A stretch of DNA of 64,000 nt from Streptococcus sp. DD12 (GCF_001578885.1 NZ_KQ969495.1:180028-244027), one strand, 5' to 3'; counted from the first letter of the stretch, positions 1-11,656 are shown. Numbers and translations are program-made. Notes: generated by a model from the letters alone, not told the origin.

Positions 1-1701
1 GCCTTGGCCCAACGTCTGGTCCAAGGGCAAGTACCGGTCGAATTAGCTGATTTTCGAGTCTTGGAACTTGATATGATGTCGGTCTTGGCAGGCACGCGTT
101 TTCGCGGGGACTTTGAAGAACGCATGAATAATATCATTGCTGAAATCGAAGCTGATGCTCACATTATTCTTTTTGTAGATGAGCTGCATACCATTATGGG
201 ATCTGGTTCCGGCATGGATTCGACCTTGGATGCGGCTAATATCTTAAAACCAGCCTTGGCTCGTGGCACTCTCCACATGGTGGGGGCGACAACGCAAGAT
301 GAATACCAAAAACATATCGAAAAAGACGCAGCCTTGTCGCGTCGCTTTGCCAAGGTTCTCATCGAAGAACCAACGACAACAGAAGCGCTCGCCATCCTAC
401 AAGGTCTTAAAGAAGGCTATGAGCGTTTCCACCATGTTCAGATTACAGATGGGGCTTTAGAGGCGGCTGTTTCAGGGGCTAAGCGTTATTTGACCAGCAA
501 AAACTTGCCAGATTCTGCCATTGATCTGATTGATGAGGCGGCTTCAAAAGTGCAAAATCAGCAAACAGTAGCGGGCCATGGTTTTTTGACTGATTTGGAT
601 CAGGCTATCCTAGACCAAAATGTTCGAAAGGCCAATCAGACCCTTAAGCAATTGGCCGCGACAGAAGAAGCTGAAAACCGTCACCAGGTGACAGAGCAGG
701 TTGTTTTAGAGACTCTCAGTCAGTTGTCAGGTATTCCTGTCGCTAAGATGACCAAGAGCGAAGCCAAGAAATACCTCCGCTTAGAAGAAGACTTGCACAA
801 GCGTGTGATTGGTCAGGATGCCGCCATTTCAGCGGTTAGCCGAGCTATCCGTCGCAATCAATCAGGCATTCGCACAGGAAAACGCCCAATTGGTTCCTTT
901 ATGTTCTTAGGGCCGACGGGTGTCGGAAAGACAGAATTGGCCAAGGCCCTAGCCGAGTTGCTCTTTGATGACGAGTCTGCTTTGATTCGTTTTGATATGT
1001 CCGAGTATATGGAGAAATTTGCAGCTAGCCGTCTCAACGGTGCCCCTCCAGGCTATGTTGGGTATGATGAGGGGGGTGAACTGACGGAAAAGGTTCGCAA
1101 TCGTCCCTACTCAGTTTTACTCTTTGATGAAATTGAAAAAGCCCATCCGGATACCTTTAACTTGCTCTTGCAGGTACTGGATGATGGTGTCTTAACGGAC
1201 AGCCGTGGTCGTCAAGTTGATTTTTCAAATACCATTATCATCATGACGTCTAATCTGGGTGCGACAGCGCTGAGAGATGATAAAACAGTTGGTTTTGGTG
1301 CTCAAGCCCTGGTGCATGACCATGAGGCTATGCAAAAGCGGATTTTGGAAGAGTTAAAACGCCATTATCGGCCTGAATTTATCAACCGGATTGATGAGAA
1401 AGTGGTCTTCCATAGTCTGACCGACACGGACATGAAGGCAGTTGTCAAATTGATGGTTAAACCGCTGATTGCGCATTTGGCTGAGCAAGGCAAGACCTTG
1501 AAAATCAGTGCCCAAGCGCTGGATCATTTGGCAAAAGAAGGTTATGACCCTGAGATGGGGGCTCGCCCACTCCGTCGGACCCTTCAAACCGCTCTTGAAG
1601 ACCCCTTGGCTGAATGGATTCTCTCCGACGACTTTAAAGCAGGGGATACCCTAAAAGTTGGTCTGAAAAAGAAGCGTTTGCATTTTGAAAAAGCTCAATA
1701 A
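1..1701 (+). CDS. clpC: ClpC-type AAA+ unfoldase subunit (3' part, 5' end outside window)
   Basis: Unfoldase partner of the ClpP protease, cytoplasmic; in streptococci it is directed to substrates by adaptors such as MecA. The 566 codons seen start inside the first AAA+ module: its Walker B (ILFVDELHTI) is near residues 55-64 and the first Walker A lies upstream of the window. The second module is complete, with Walker A GPTGVGKT near 303-310, Walker B LLFDEIEKAH near 375-384 and the arginine-finger region around FINRIDE. A VGFG loop near 429 matches the ClpP-docking tripeptide. The spacing and the AGTRFRGDFEERM stretch fit ClpC better than ClpE or ClpL. The open left end is the window edge, not a truncation. 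The CtsR partner usually found upstream cannot be seen. Confidence 0.9.
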   Translation, partial: ALAQRLVQGQVPVELADFRVLELDMMSVLAGTRFRGDFEERMNNIIAEIEADAHIILFVDELHTIMGSGSGMDSTLDAANILKPALARGTLHMVGATTQDEYQKHIEKDAALSRRFAKVLIEEPTTTEALAILQGLKEGYERFHHVQITDGALEAAVSGAKRYLTSKNLPDSAIDLIDEAASKVQNQQTVAGHGFLTDLDQAILDQNVRKANQTLKQLAATEEAENRHQVTEQVVLETLSQLSGIPVAKMTKSEAKKYLRLEEDLHKRVIGQDAAISAVSRAIRRNQSGIRTGKRPIGSFMFLGPTGVGKTELAKALAELLFDDESALIRFDMSEYMEKFAASRLNGAPPGYVGYDEGGELTEKVRNRPYSVLLFDEIEKAHPDTFNLLLQVLDDGVLTDSRGRQVDFSNTIIIMTSNLGATALRDDKTVGFGAQALVHDHEAMQKRILEELKRHYRPEFINRIDEKVVFHSLTDTDMKAVVKLMVKPLIAHLAEQGKTLKISAQALDHLAKEGYDPEMGARPLRRTLQTALEDPLAEWILSDDFKAGDTLKVGLKKKRLHFEKAQ

Positions 1702-1707
1702 CAAAGA

Positions 1708-1775
1708 AACAGTGTAGGCTATCTCATGAGTTGATGTGACGATTAACTTGTGAGTGGCTAGGCTGTTTTTTTGTG
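1708..1775 (+). terminator. Probable intrinsic terminator after clpC
   Basis: A long imperfect hairpin closed by AACAG/CTGTT ends in a run of seven T. The inner stem has several bulges, so the call rests mainly on the closing pairs, the T run and the position right after the clpC stop. Confidence 0.5.
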
Positions 1776-1856
1776 TTTTCCTTCCAGCTAGGGGAAGTTA
1801 GCCAAATGGACAGCTTTATGATAAAATAGTACAGATATCATAGAAGAGGAATGCTG

Positions 1857-2597
1857 ATGTTTAGACGAAAACGTAAAGCACAAGTGCCAGAACTTGGACA
1901 GATTCCAGGTCATGTGGCGATTATCATGGATGGCAATGGCCGTTGGGCGAAAAAACGCTTGCAACCGAGAGTCATGGGACATAAGGCGGGAATGGATGCC
2001 TTGCAGAAGGTGACCATTGCTGCCTCGGATTTAGGTGTGAAAGTGGTGACGGTCTATGCTTTTTCAACAGAAAATTGGAGCCGTCCAAAGGATGAAATTT
2101 CTTTCATCATGCAACTGCCTGTTGACTTTTTTAATACCTATGTGCCCAAACTTCATGAAAACAATGTTCGTGTGGAAATGATTGGAGACCGAGCGCCTCT
2201 GCCACAGGCTACCTTAGATGCCCTCGACCGCGCGCGTGAGTTGACCAAGGAGAACACGGGTCTGATTTTGAACTTTGCGCTTAATTATGGTGGCCGAGAC
2301 GACATCACCAGGGCTGTCCAACAGATTGTAGCTGAGGGGCTTGCTCCTGAGGCTATCACTGCCCAGACGGTTCAAGAACATCTGATGACCGCGCAATTAC
2401 CAGCGGACTTGCAGGACCCCGATTTGGTTATTCGAACGAGCGGAGAATTTCGCTTGAGTAATTTTCTCTTATGGCAATCAGCCTACAGCGAATTTTACAT
2501 CACAGATACCTTGTGGCCTGATTTCGGGGCAGAGGAATTGCGGACGGCCATCGCCTCTTTTGGCCAGCGGGACCGTCGCTTTGGTGGACTAAAATAA
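1857..2597 (+). CDS. uppS: Isoprenyl transferase / undecaprenyl diphosphate synthase
   Basis: Cis-prenyltransferase that extends farnesyl diphosphate with isopentenyl diphosphate to make the C55 lipid carrier for peptidoglycan and wall polymers. The protein has the family start HVAIIMDGNGRWA (catalytic Asp of MDGNGRW), the FALNYGGRDDI motif and the C-terminal signature DLVIRTSGEFRLSNFLLWQ. An ATG at 1851 is in frame, but the purine-rich site GAAGAGGA ends at 1850 and would touch it; ATG 1857 has a spacing of 6 and is preferred (246 aa). A -10-like TGATAAAAT lies at 1820-1828. It is the first gene of a uppS-cdsA-eep-proS string on the same strand with gaps of 9 to 21 bases. Confidence 0.93.
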   Translation: MFRRKRKAQVPELGQIPGHVAIIMDGNGRWAKKRLQPRVMGHKAGMDALQKVTIAASDLGVKVVTVYAFSTENWSRPKDEISFIMQLPVDFFNTYVPKLHENNVRVEMIGDRAPLPQATLDALDRARELTKENTGLILNFALNYGGRDDITRAVQQIVAEGLAPEAITAQTVQEHLMTAQLPADLQDPDLVIRTSGEFRLSNFLLWQSAYSEFYITDTLWPDFGAEELRTAIASFGQRDRRFGGLK

Positions 2598-2606
2598 GGA
2601 GATACC

Positions 2607-3401
2607 ATGCAAAAACGTGTTATTTTTGGGGGCATCGCCCTCTTAATTTTCTTACCTTTTCTCATTTTTGGCGGTCTGCCCTTCCATCTTTTTGTGGGGG
2701 TATTGGCCATGATAGGGGTTAGTGAGCTCTTGAAGATGCGCCAACTCGAAGTTTTCTCACTCGAAGGGGTTTTAACCCTATTGGCAGCCTTTGTTTTGTC
2801 TTTGCCCCTAGGGTCTTATTTTAGCTTTTTACCCTTGGAGGCCAACCTGATTGCCTTTGCGCTCTTTGTTTTTGCGCTCTTAGCAGGTACAGTCTTTAAT
2901 CATAGCCGTTATTCTATCGAAGAGGCGAGTTTTCCGATTGCGGCGAGTTTTTATGTGGGTATCGGCTTTCATTACCTGAATATCGGCCGTGATGCTGGTT
3001 TAGATAAAGTGCTGTTTGCCCTCTTCTTAGTCTGGGCAACTGACATCGGGGCCTATATGGTAGGTCGCCGGATTGGAAAGACCCCTCTTTTACCTGCAGT
3101 GTCGCCCAATAAGACGGTAGAAGGCAGTATCGGTGGCCTTGTGAGTGCTCTCTTGGTTTCCTTTGTCTTTATGCTCATAGATGCTCCGGTTTATAGCCCG
3201 CACAACTTCATTGTTATGTTAGTGTTGGTAGTCATCTTCAGTGCGATAGCGCAATTTGGTGATTTGGTTGAGAGTGCCTACAAGCGTCATTTTGGGGTCA
3301 AAGATTCCGGAAAGCTTATTCCCGGACATGGCGGTATATTGGACCGTTTTGATAGCTTGCTTTTTGTCTTTCCACTCATGTACCTTTTTGGTCTTTTCTA
3401 G
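2607..3401 (+). CDS. cdsA: Phosphatidate cytidylyltransferase
   Basis: Integral membrane enzyme that makes CDP-diacylglycerol from phosphatidic acid and CTP, the precursor for phosphatidylglycerol and cardiolipin. The 264 aa are mostly hydrophobic, with about seven to eight membrane segments. The SPNKTVEGSIGG motif and the C-terminal signature KDSGKLIPGHGGILDRFDS are clear. It starts 9 bases after uppS with a GGAG ribosome site, which argues for co-transcription. It supplies substrate to the two cardiolipin synthase paralogues at 33.7-37.1 kb. Confidence 0.95.
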   Translation: MQKRVIFGGIALLIFLPFLIFGGLPFHLFVGVLAMIGVSELLKMRQLEVFSLEGVLTLLAAFVLSLPLGSYFSFLPLEANLIAFALFVFALLAGTVFNHSRYSIEEASFPIAASFYVGIGFHYLNIGRDAGLDKVLFALFLVWATDIGAYMVGRRIGKTPLLPAVSPNKTVEGSIGGLVSALLVSFVFMLIDAPVYSPHNFIVMLVLVVIFSAIAQFGDLVESAYKRHFGVKDSGKLIPGHGGILDRFDSLLFVFPLMYLFGLF

Positions 3402-3422
3402 GCAAAGAAAGAAGGTGCTGTT

Positions 3423-6564
<3,142 letters not shown>

Positions 6565-6574
6565 GAAAGTCGAT

Positions 6575-6632
6575 AACCGCCGTTTGGCTAAACTGATGTT
6601 TAGGAATCAGCCTAGCCTAGCGGTGGTTTTTG
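6575..6632 (+). terminator. Intrinsic terminator after proS
   Basis: Hairpin closed by AACCGCCG and CGGTGGTT with an interrupted inner stem (GGCTAA and the TAGCCTAG region), followed by a T run. It ends the uppS-cdsA-eep-proS unit. Confidence 0.7.
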
Positions 6633-6660
6633 TAAAAGAAGAAAGGGATCATCAGTCGAT

Positions 6661-7851
6661 ATGTCAAGAGACTATTATATTAAGCTGAGTCAAGAAGTAG
6701 TAGACAATCTCCACTTAGCCTCGGACAGTACGATTTTGGGTCAGCTGGAGGACAACCGTCTGATTTTATTGGGGAAGGACCATAAAAAGCGTTGGCAGGT
6801 CTCCAACAACTGGCTCATGTTTTTATCAGTAGTGCTTGCACTTATTTTTACCGCTTTTGTTAGTTTACAGGGCAATCCCCAAGTTTCTTTAACAGGTCGC
6901 GATTCCATTTCATCCCTTGTGATTGGGCTGTCAGGTCCTGCTATCATTGTGCTCTTTGCTTGGACCCTGATTAAAAATCGCCAGTTGTTTCAGGCCGAAC
7001 ATTCTCGGCGTTTATTTTGGCGGAACTTTCCTGTTGTGGTTTTAGCAGTCGGGGTCATTTTTGAAAGTATTCTAATTGGATTTTTCTGGATGTTAGAACA
7101 ATTTTTCTCGGGAGCGAGTTTTGACATTTTCACCTCTACCCTGATTTTTGGGATTTTAACCTACTTTCTCGCCTCAGCGGCCAGTCTTTTTGCGTCGCTT
7201 TTTAAGGCAAGGTGGCTGACTTATTTCTTTACTCTGGTGATTATCATTGGTGTCACTGTGGCTATGGTAACCAATAAAAATGCCAAGTGGTGGCAGCATA
7301 ACCTAAGTTTTTTGGGAACCAATCAGGCGCACGGCCCCTGGGCCTTTAATTTAACCTTGATTTTATCAGCCTTGATTTTTATCGCCTTGATTGATTACCT
7401 CTTTGCGACCCTACGGCAACTTCAAGGACCCAACTTCAAGCACACCATCTGCAGGATTCTCTTGTCGCTTTTAGGGCTTGACTTGGGCCTAGTGGGGTAT
7501 TTTCCAAACGACCCAGCCTTTCATCGTCTGCACAATGAATTTGCAGGGCAACTGATTATCGTGGTCTTGCTTTTAATTGTGACCATTCGCTTTCTCATGC
7601 CCGAGCTTGGCAAAGAATTCTACTGGACCTCTTATATCGTCGGAGCTGTTCTCTTGGGCCTTGAAGTAGCCTTTCAAATCATCCATTACCTGTCACTGAC
7701 GGCCTTTGAACTGACGGCCTTTGTCCTTGCTTTTGCTTGGCTCATGCTCTTGCTCAACCGCATACAAGCTCAAATCTATCCAGAAAAAGACCAGGTTTTA
7801 TTGGTGAAAACCATTAAGCAGGGAGAATTTTTTTCAGATACCAAGTGCTAA
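6661..7851 (+). CDS. Multi-pass membrane protein with an AbrB-like N-terminus and DUF998-like membrane domain
   Basis: Function unknown. The first 40 residues (IKLSQEVVDNLHLASDSTILGQ) look like a SpoVT/AbrB-type swapped-hairpin domain. They are followed by about ten hydrophobic segments. The part near residues 215-330, with NLSFLGTNQAHGPWAFN and GYFPND followed by HRLHNEFAG, resembles DUF998-type membrane proteins. A weak GGGAT ribosome site sits just before ATG 6661. It stands alone between the proS terminator and decayed DNA. The AbrB-like part may bind DNA or simply give dimerisation; that is inference. Confidence 0.6.
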   Translation: MSRDYYIKLSQEVVDNLHLASDSTILGQLEDNRLILLGKDHKKRWQVSNNWLMFLSVVLALIFTAFVSLQGNPQVSLTGRDSISSLVIGLSGPAIIVLFAWTLIKNRQLFQAEHSRRLFWRNFPVVVLAVGVIFESILIGFFWMLEQFFSGASFDIFTSTLIFGILTYFLASAASLFASLFKARWLTYFFTLVIIIGVTVAMVTNKNAKWWQHNLSFLGTNQAHGPWAFNLTLILSALIFIALIDYLFATLRQLQGPNFKHTICRILLSLLGLDLGLVGYFPNDPAFHRLHNEFAGQLIIVVLLLIVTIRFLMPELGKEFYWTSYIVGAVLLGLEVAFQIIHYLSLTAFELTAFVLAFAWLMLLLNRIQAQIYPEKDQVLLVKTIKQGEFFSDTKC

Positions 7852-8015
7852 CTAAAAAGGAAATTGTAGCCCCTAGACAAGACTGTGATAGTGGGCGATT
7901 CTCCGAAGCTCTGCCCATAAAGGAGCACAAATCCTGACACGTAAAAAGCAAAACTTGCCACCAGCAAAAAGGCCTGAAACCGAGGGGGTTCAAGCGTTTG
8001 GAAATTTTTGAGACC
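7848..8015 (-). pseudogene. Possible remnant of a membrane protein gene
   Basis: The minus strand holds 55 open codons without a convincing start. They read FQTLEPPRFQAFLLVASFAF, then a continued hydrophobic helix ending GFVLLYGQSFGESPT and a short tail. The stop overlaps the stop of the plus-strand gene. The composition looks like the tail of a membrane protein, and the upstream part seems to lie in another frame, which would fit a decayed gene. Nothing in the sequence identifies the family. Confidence 0.25.
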
Positions 8016-8112
8016 TTAGGTACGAAGTGAAGGTAGGGCACCTGTCAGAAGTTGCTAGCGCGCATCTCTCCCCTAAAAGATGTCCTTTAAAGATTTTGTT
8101 TTCAATCAAATC

Positions 8113-8146
8113 AGAGAAGTTAATGTGTGGTTAACTTCTCTTTTTA
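8113..8146 (+). terminator. Perfect 11-bp intrinsic terminator
   Basis: AGAGAAGTTAA and TTAACTTCTCT pair perfectly around a 7-base loop and are followed by five T on the plus strand. It probably ends transcripts from the membrane protein gene at 6661-7851, and it abuts the stop of the broken CapA gene on the other strand. Confidence 0.75.
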
Positions 8147-8656
8147 GTTGCCTTGAGGCCAATTGAGATGGACATGTTGGGTCATCTCCTGATAAGCCCT
8201 GTTGATACGTTCTTGTGTAGCGAGGTCAATATGTTGACCTTCCTTTCCACCTCTGATAAAGTCATCTAAAATCCAGGTATGGTAAGGGTAGAGAGGGTAG
8301 CTTGCTAGTGGTTTATCAAGAGAAATGGTCCCCTCAAAATCTCCGATAACCAAATCCGCTTGATCAAACCAAGCTTTCACATAGGTGAAATTTTCTGAAA
8401 AATCATAGCTTCCATTGCTTTGTATAGCGCTCCTATACAAGCCATCATGGTAGAGGGGGTCACCATGGCACATAATCCGTGCTCTTTGCTTGTGACTGTG
8501 CAAAGACGAGTGACCAGCCCCTTCGCTCCTTGGCGTCGCATGGAGCTCTTGGCGATTAAAGGCCAAAAGGAGTCCTAGTGCGAGGACAAAGAAGAAAATA
8601 AATGGGAATCCCTGTCTAGTCGAAAATTGCTGTTTTTGTATCCTATAACCTCCCAA
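8144..8656 (-). pseudogene. CapA-family (PgsA-like metallophosphatase fold) gene with a large in-frame internal deletion
   Basis: The 170 codons have an N-terminal membrane anchor (about residues 17-33), then the first metal motif region ARIMCHGDPLYHDGLY, then VIGDFEGTISLDKPLASYPL, which is typical of CapA/PgsA proteins (usually 380-450 aa). Directly after that the sequence jumps to ILDDFIRGGKEGQHIDLATQ and ends HVHLNWPQGN, which corresponds to the family C-terminus. The central part of roughly 200-250 residues, with the conserved NH and HPH metal motifs, is absent while the frame is kept. It cannot be an active phosphatase-fold enzyme. It may still make a short membrane protein. Confidence 0.7.
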
Positions 8657-8964
8657 CCTCTCCTTATTTCTACATTAGCGAAAAGGTTTCAAAAATTAAA
8701 TACCAGGTAATAAACTACATAAATAATACAAAATGTGATGGTAAAATCTAACAGTGCTTTCAAAGTAAAACATGTTTATTTTTTTAAAAAAATAAAAGAA
8801 AACGCTTGAATTCCAACATGAAAACGCTATAATAAAGCTGGAGGTTGTTCTATATAAAAATGAACGTTGGAGCTTAAACGGCTTGATTTAAAGAAAAACC
8901 AAGTCGCCTGCTCAGATTATTGACATAACTAACAACTCTTTTTAGATGCTTAATGGGGGACAAG
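8657..8964. other. Divergent intergenic region with promoter and leader of the Bsp/SH3 protein gene
   Basis: About 300 bases, A/T-rich. It holds a promoter at 8806-8833 with a cre-like site, then a leader of about 120 nt with a possible bulged stem (GGCTTG near 8880 with CAAGTCGCC near 8901). No gene was recognised here. Confidence 0.6.
8806..8833 (+). promoter_or_regulatory. Promoter of the Bsp/SH3 protein gene with overlapping cre-like site
   Basis: TTGAAT (8806-8811), 16-base spacer, TATAAT (8828-8833). TGAAAACGCTATAA at 8819-8832 matches 13 of 14 positions of the cre consensus TGWAANCGNTNWCA and covers the -10. This suggests CcpA repression. Confidence 0.6.
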
Positions 8965-10866
8965 ATGATGAGAAAATACGCAACACATGAAAAACAACGC
9001 TTCTCTATTCGTAAGTATGCCTCTGGAGCTGCTTCAGTTCTGATTGCTACGGCATGTCTTTTTGCGACCGGACAGGTTGAGGCTGATGAAGTTATTGCTA
9101 CAAATTCTATAGAGCCTCAAGCGAGTGCTCAAGGTTTAGTGACTGAGGAAACCAGCCAGGAAGTTGTCGAAAGTCAGACAGAAAGTGACGCTTCGCAAGC
9201 TGAAGAGGGGCGAGAAGAAACCAGCGCTTCTAAAGTAGATACAGTCAATGACGCTAGAGGAAGGAGTGCATCTGACTCCGAGCAAGATGGGCAAAGGGAA
9301 GAATTAGTAGCTGACTCGACTGATCAACAACCTTCCGACAGTGTTACCCAAACCAGCGATAATACAGATGAGTCCATAGAAGTCGCAGACGATCAAGCTA
9401 AAGAGGCTGCCATTCAGGAAGAAAAACGGCAAGCTGGACAAGCACCAGCGGTTGCAGAGACCAGAGCTACTCGCAGTGTCAGTGATGTCCCTGCGGTTTC
9501 TGGTCAATTAGTGATTGAAAACCAAACCAATGATGGTTTTGACGTTTTTGTGCGAGACTTGCAAGATACTAATGGTATCCTTGCTGTTAAACTGCCTGTT
9601 TGGACAGCTAAGTCTGGTCAAGATGATTTGGTCTGGTATGATGCTGCTCGGCAAAATAATGGGGACTACAAGGTGACTGTGACTAAAAGCCGTCACAAGA
9701 ATGAATCAGGGCGCTATTATGTCCATCTCTACTATGTCGAACCAGGTGACAAACTGGTCGGGGTTGCTACGACTGAAACAACCCTAGCAGGCCAAACAGA
9801 TAACCGTAAACAGCTAGAAAAGTCTGGATACTATACCTTTGAAGAAGAAGTTGAAGTCAAAAATCAAGCCCTGATAGCTGCACCAACAGAGTTTCATTTC
9901 AATGCTGGTGAAAAAATTTACTATGACCGTGTCTTGGAAACCGATGGTTACCAATGGATTAGTTATGTTTCTTATAGTCGCACACGGCGGTATATTCCGT
10001 TAGCACCTTTGCCACAAGCAGTAGCGCAACCGCAATCAGATAGCCAACGGACTGGCAGTCTGGCCTTTAGTGATCAGGAAAACGGTAATTTCCGGGTGGT
10101 AGTGACCAATGTCTCAGACAATAAGGGCATTCGCCAAGTCAAGGTACCCGTTTGGACTGCTGTCGACGGTCAAGATGATGTGATTTGGTATGATGCCGTT
10201 CGTCAAAACGATGGGAGTTACACAGTTGATGTGCAACGTGACAAGCATAAAGGCGTTTACGGCCTTTATCATGCCCACCTCTACTATGTCGAAGGGGATG
10301 GTCGCTTAGTTGGTGTAGCCACAGCGGTTCATACCACCAAAGCGCCTCAAGGTGTCCAATCCGGTCAGTTAGCTATCAGCAAGCAAACAAGCAGCGGTTT
10401 CACGGTGACTGTCAGTCATATTCAAGCGCCTTATGCAATTAGTGAGGTTTTGGTTCCAGTATGGAGTGCTAGTGGTGGTCAAGACGATATCACCTGGTAT
10501 CGGGCAAGTCGCCAAAATGATGGCAATTACCAAGTGACCGTCAATGTAGCCAACCATACATACAGTTCAGGGGTTTACCATGTGCATTTGTATTACAAGG
10601 CGGACAATGGGCAAGTCTATGGGGTGGCTGGCACACAAGTCAACCTAGGTCAAGTTAACCAGCCAACGACTTCTCTACCAAGCTCTGGCCGTTATACGCT
10701 TAACAAGCGAGTAGAAGTAAGAAATCAAGGCAACCTCTCAGCCCCAGTTGTGTTTAGCTTGAATGCAGGAGATAGTATCCTCTATGACCGCCAGTTTGTC
10801 GCTGAAGGACGGCAATGGCTTAGCTATGTTTCCTATAGTGGTACGCGACGTTACCTTGCGCTCTAA
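8965..10866 (+). CDS. Secreted cell-wall protein with three GBS Bsp-like repeats and two SH3-type domains, no catalytic domain
   Basis: Exported through a YSIRK-type signal (FSIRKYASGAASV from residue 13; likely cleavage after VEA near 36). Residues 40-180 are Glu/Ser/Thr-rich and probably disordered. Then come three Bsp-like repeats (PF08481 type) near 183-272, 361-451 and 466-561, each with a VPVWTA..GQDD(L/V/I).WY core and a VHLYYV motif. SH3_5-type wall-binding modules sit near 285-347 and at the C-terminus (573-633), ending RRYIPLA and RRYLAL. Such repeats usually flank amidase or glucosaminidase domains; none is present, and there is no LPXTG. ATG 8953 is in frame, but GGGGGA at 8955-8960 favours ATG 8965. 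A wall-bound, possibly accessory hydrolase or adhesin role is inferred. Confidence 0.8.
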   Translation: MMRKYATHEKQRFSIRKYASGAASVLIATACLFATGQVEADEVIATNSIEPQASAQGLVTEETSQEVVESQTESDASQAEEGREETSASKVDTVNDARGRSASDSEQDGQREELVADSTDQQPSDSVTQTSDNTDESIEVADDQAKEAAIQEEKRQAGQAPAVAETRATRSVSDVPAVSGQLVIENQTNDGFDVFVRDLQDTNGILAVKLPVWTAKSGQDDLVWYDAARQNNGDYKVTVTKSRHKNESGRYYVHLYYVEPGDKLVGVATTETTLAGQTDNRKQLEKSGYYTFEEEVEVKNQALIAAPTEFHFNAGEKIYYDRVLETDGYQWISYVSYSRTRRYIPLAPLPQAVAQPQSDSQRTGSLAFSDQENGNFRVVVTNVSDNKGIRQVKVPVWTAVDGQDDVIWYDAVRQNDGSYTVDVQRDKHKGVYGLYHAHLYYVEGDGRLVGVATAVHTTKAPQGVQSGQLAISKQTSSGFTVTVSHIQAPYAISEVLVPVWSASGGQDDITWYRASRQNDGNYQVTVNVANHTYSSGVYHVHLYYKADNGQVYGVAGTQVNLGQVNQPTTSLPSSGRYTLNKRVEVRNQGNLSAPVVFSLNAGDSILYDRQFVAEGRQWLSYVSYSGTRRYLAL

Positions 10867-10898
10867 AAAAAATCGGTTAGCTTGTCTAACCGATTTTT
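10863..10898. terminator. Bidirectional intrinsic terminator
   Basis: AATCGGTTAG (10871-10880) pairs with CTAACCGATT (10886-10895), flanked by A run and T run, so it can serve both the plus-strand Bsp/SH3 gene and the convergent prepilin peptidase gene. Confidence 0.85.
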
Positions 10899-10907
10899 GG
10901 ATTTGCT

Positions 10908-11567
10908 CTAAGACACCCATTGACATAGAGCCATCAAACAGTAGGCCCCAGTCATAAAGGGAACAAAGGGGATGAGACGGCTCTTTTGTTTGTAGTAATA
11001 GGCATAGGCAATGGCTATTAGACTAGCGAGTTGAATCAGTAAGAGTAACTGCATCAAACTCAGGTTCAATGAAAGGGTCGCTAAAAAGAGAAAATCCCCA
11101 TTGCCCATACCAAAGGGCCGAAAGGTCGCAAATAAGCCTAACGCTAATAGTATCCAGGTGCCTACCGTTGGCTTAGCAGACATCAATAGGGGCAGGGTTA
11201 AAAAAATCCATATGACAAGTGGGTATTGCCGAGACTTGATGTCAAAAAGGCCTAGCAGGACGCCCATGATGGCCAGCCAGAGAGTTGTTCCCGATAAAAT
11301 GTCAACACTCCAAAGCCCAAAAAGACAGGCGCAAAGTATTTCAACGAGCAGGTAGCGCAAGGCAAAAGGTGCCCTACAATAAAAACAGCGACTTTTAAGC
11401 AGGGTCTGTGAGACAATGGGAACGAGTTGCCAAGCGGCTAGCCGACGCTGACAGGCCCCACAGTGGCTGGCAGGTCCGATGATGGATTGGTCAGGAAAGC
11501 GGTCGGCAACGAGTCCGAGAAAGGAGCCAAGACAGGCACCAAGAGAAAATAAGATTAAGGTTTTCAT
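10908..11567 (-). CDS. comC: Prepilin peptidase (type 4 leader peptidase, A24), competence-type
   Basis: Membrane aspartic protease that cuts and methylates prepilin-like proteins of the ComG pseudopilus for DNA uptake. The N-terminus GACLGSFLGLVADR is the family start. Two CxxC pairs (CGAC near 36-39, CFYC near 61-64) form the zinc-like motif. The catalytic aspartates are in FDIKSRQYP and in GMGNGDFLFLA. Length 219 aa is typical. A ComX-like box lies just upstream on the same strand. The name CilC is used in pneumococcus; comC here does not mean the competence peptide gene. Confidence 0.88.
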   Translation of the reverse strand: MKTLILFSLGACLGSFLGLVADRFPDQSIIGPASHCGACQRRLAAWQLVPIVSQTLLKSRCFYCRAPFALRYLLVEILCACLFGLWSVDILSGTTLWLAIMGVLLGLFDIKSRQYPLVIWIFLTLPLLMSAKPTVGTWILLALGLFATFRPFGMGNGDFLFLATLSLNLSLMQLLLLIQLASLIAIAYAYYYKQKSRLIPFVPFMTGAYCLMALCQWVS

Positions 11568-11574
11568 ACTTCTT

Positions 11575-11582
11575 TATTCGAA
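11575..11582 (-). promoter_or_regulatory. Candidate ComX (cin/com) box for the prepilin peptidase gene
   Basis: On the minus strand the bases read TTCGAATA, which fits the streptococcal late competence consensus TNCGAATA. It ends 7 bases before the start codon, so the transcript would be nearly leaderless. The same octamer occurs by chance inside glk and gtf, so location and gene function carry the call. Confidence 0.5.
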
Positions 11583-11656
11583 AAGAATTTGTTAAATGTG
11601 CCCAGATTTTCAAAAGAAAAAAGGAAGCCTTTTGCCTCATGCTTCAGGGGGAATTG

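Noticed and set aside
159..395. Minus-strand ORFs opposite clpC, proS, gtf and other genes
   Set aside because: They are shadows of strongly coding frames, with no ribosome sites or family similarity.
7814..8041. 75-codon minus-strand ORF as an intact gene
   Set aside because: It overlaps the end of the membrane protein gene and its sequence looks non-native; the adjacent frame holds the better hydrophobic segment, so at most this is decayed DNA.
10861..10905. Tail hairpin as a transposon end
   Set aside because: It is a normal bidirectional terminator with A and T flanks; there is no transposase or target duplication.
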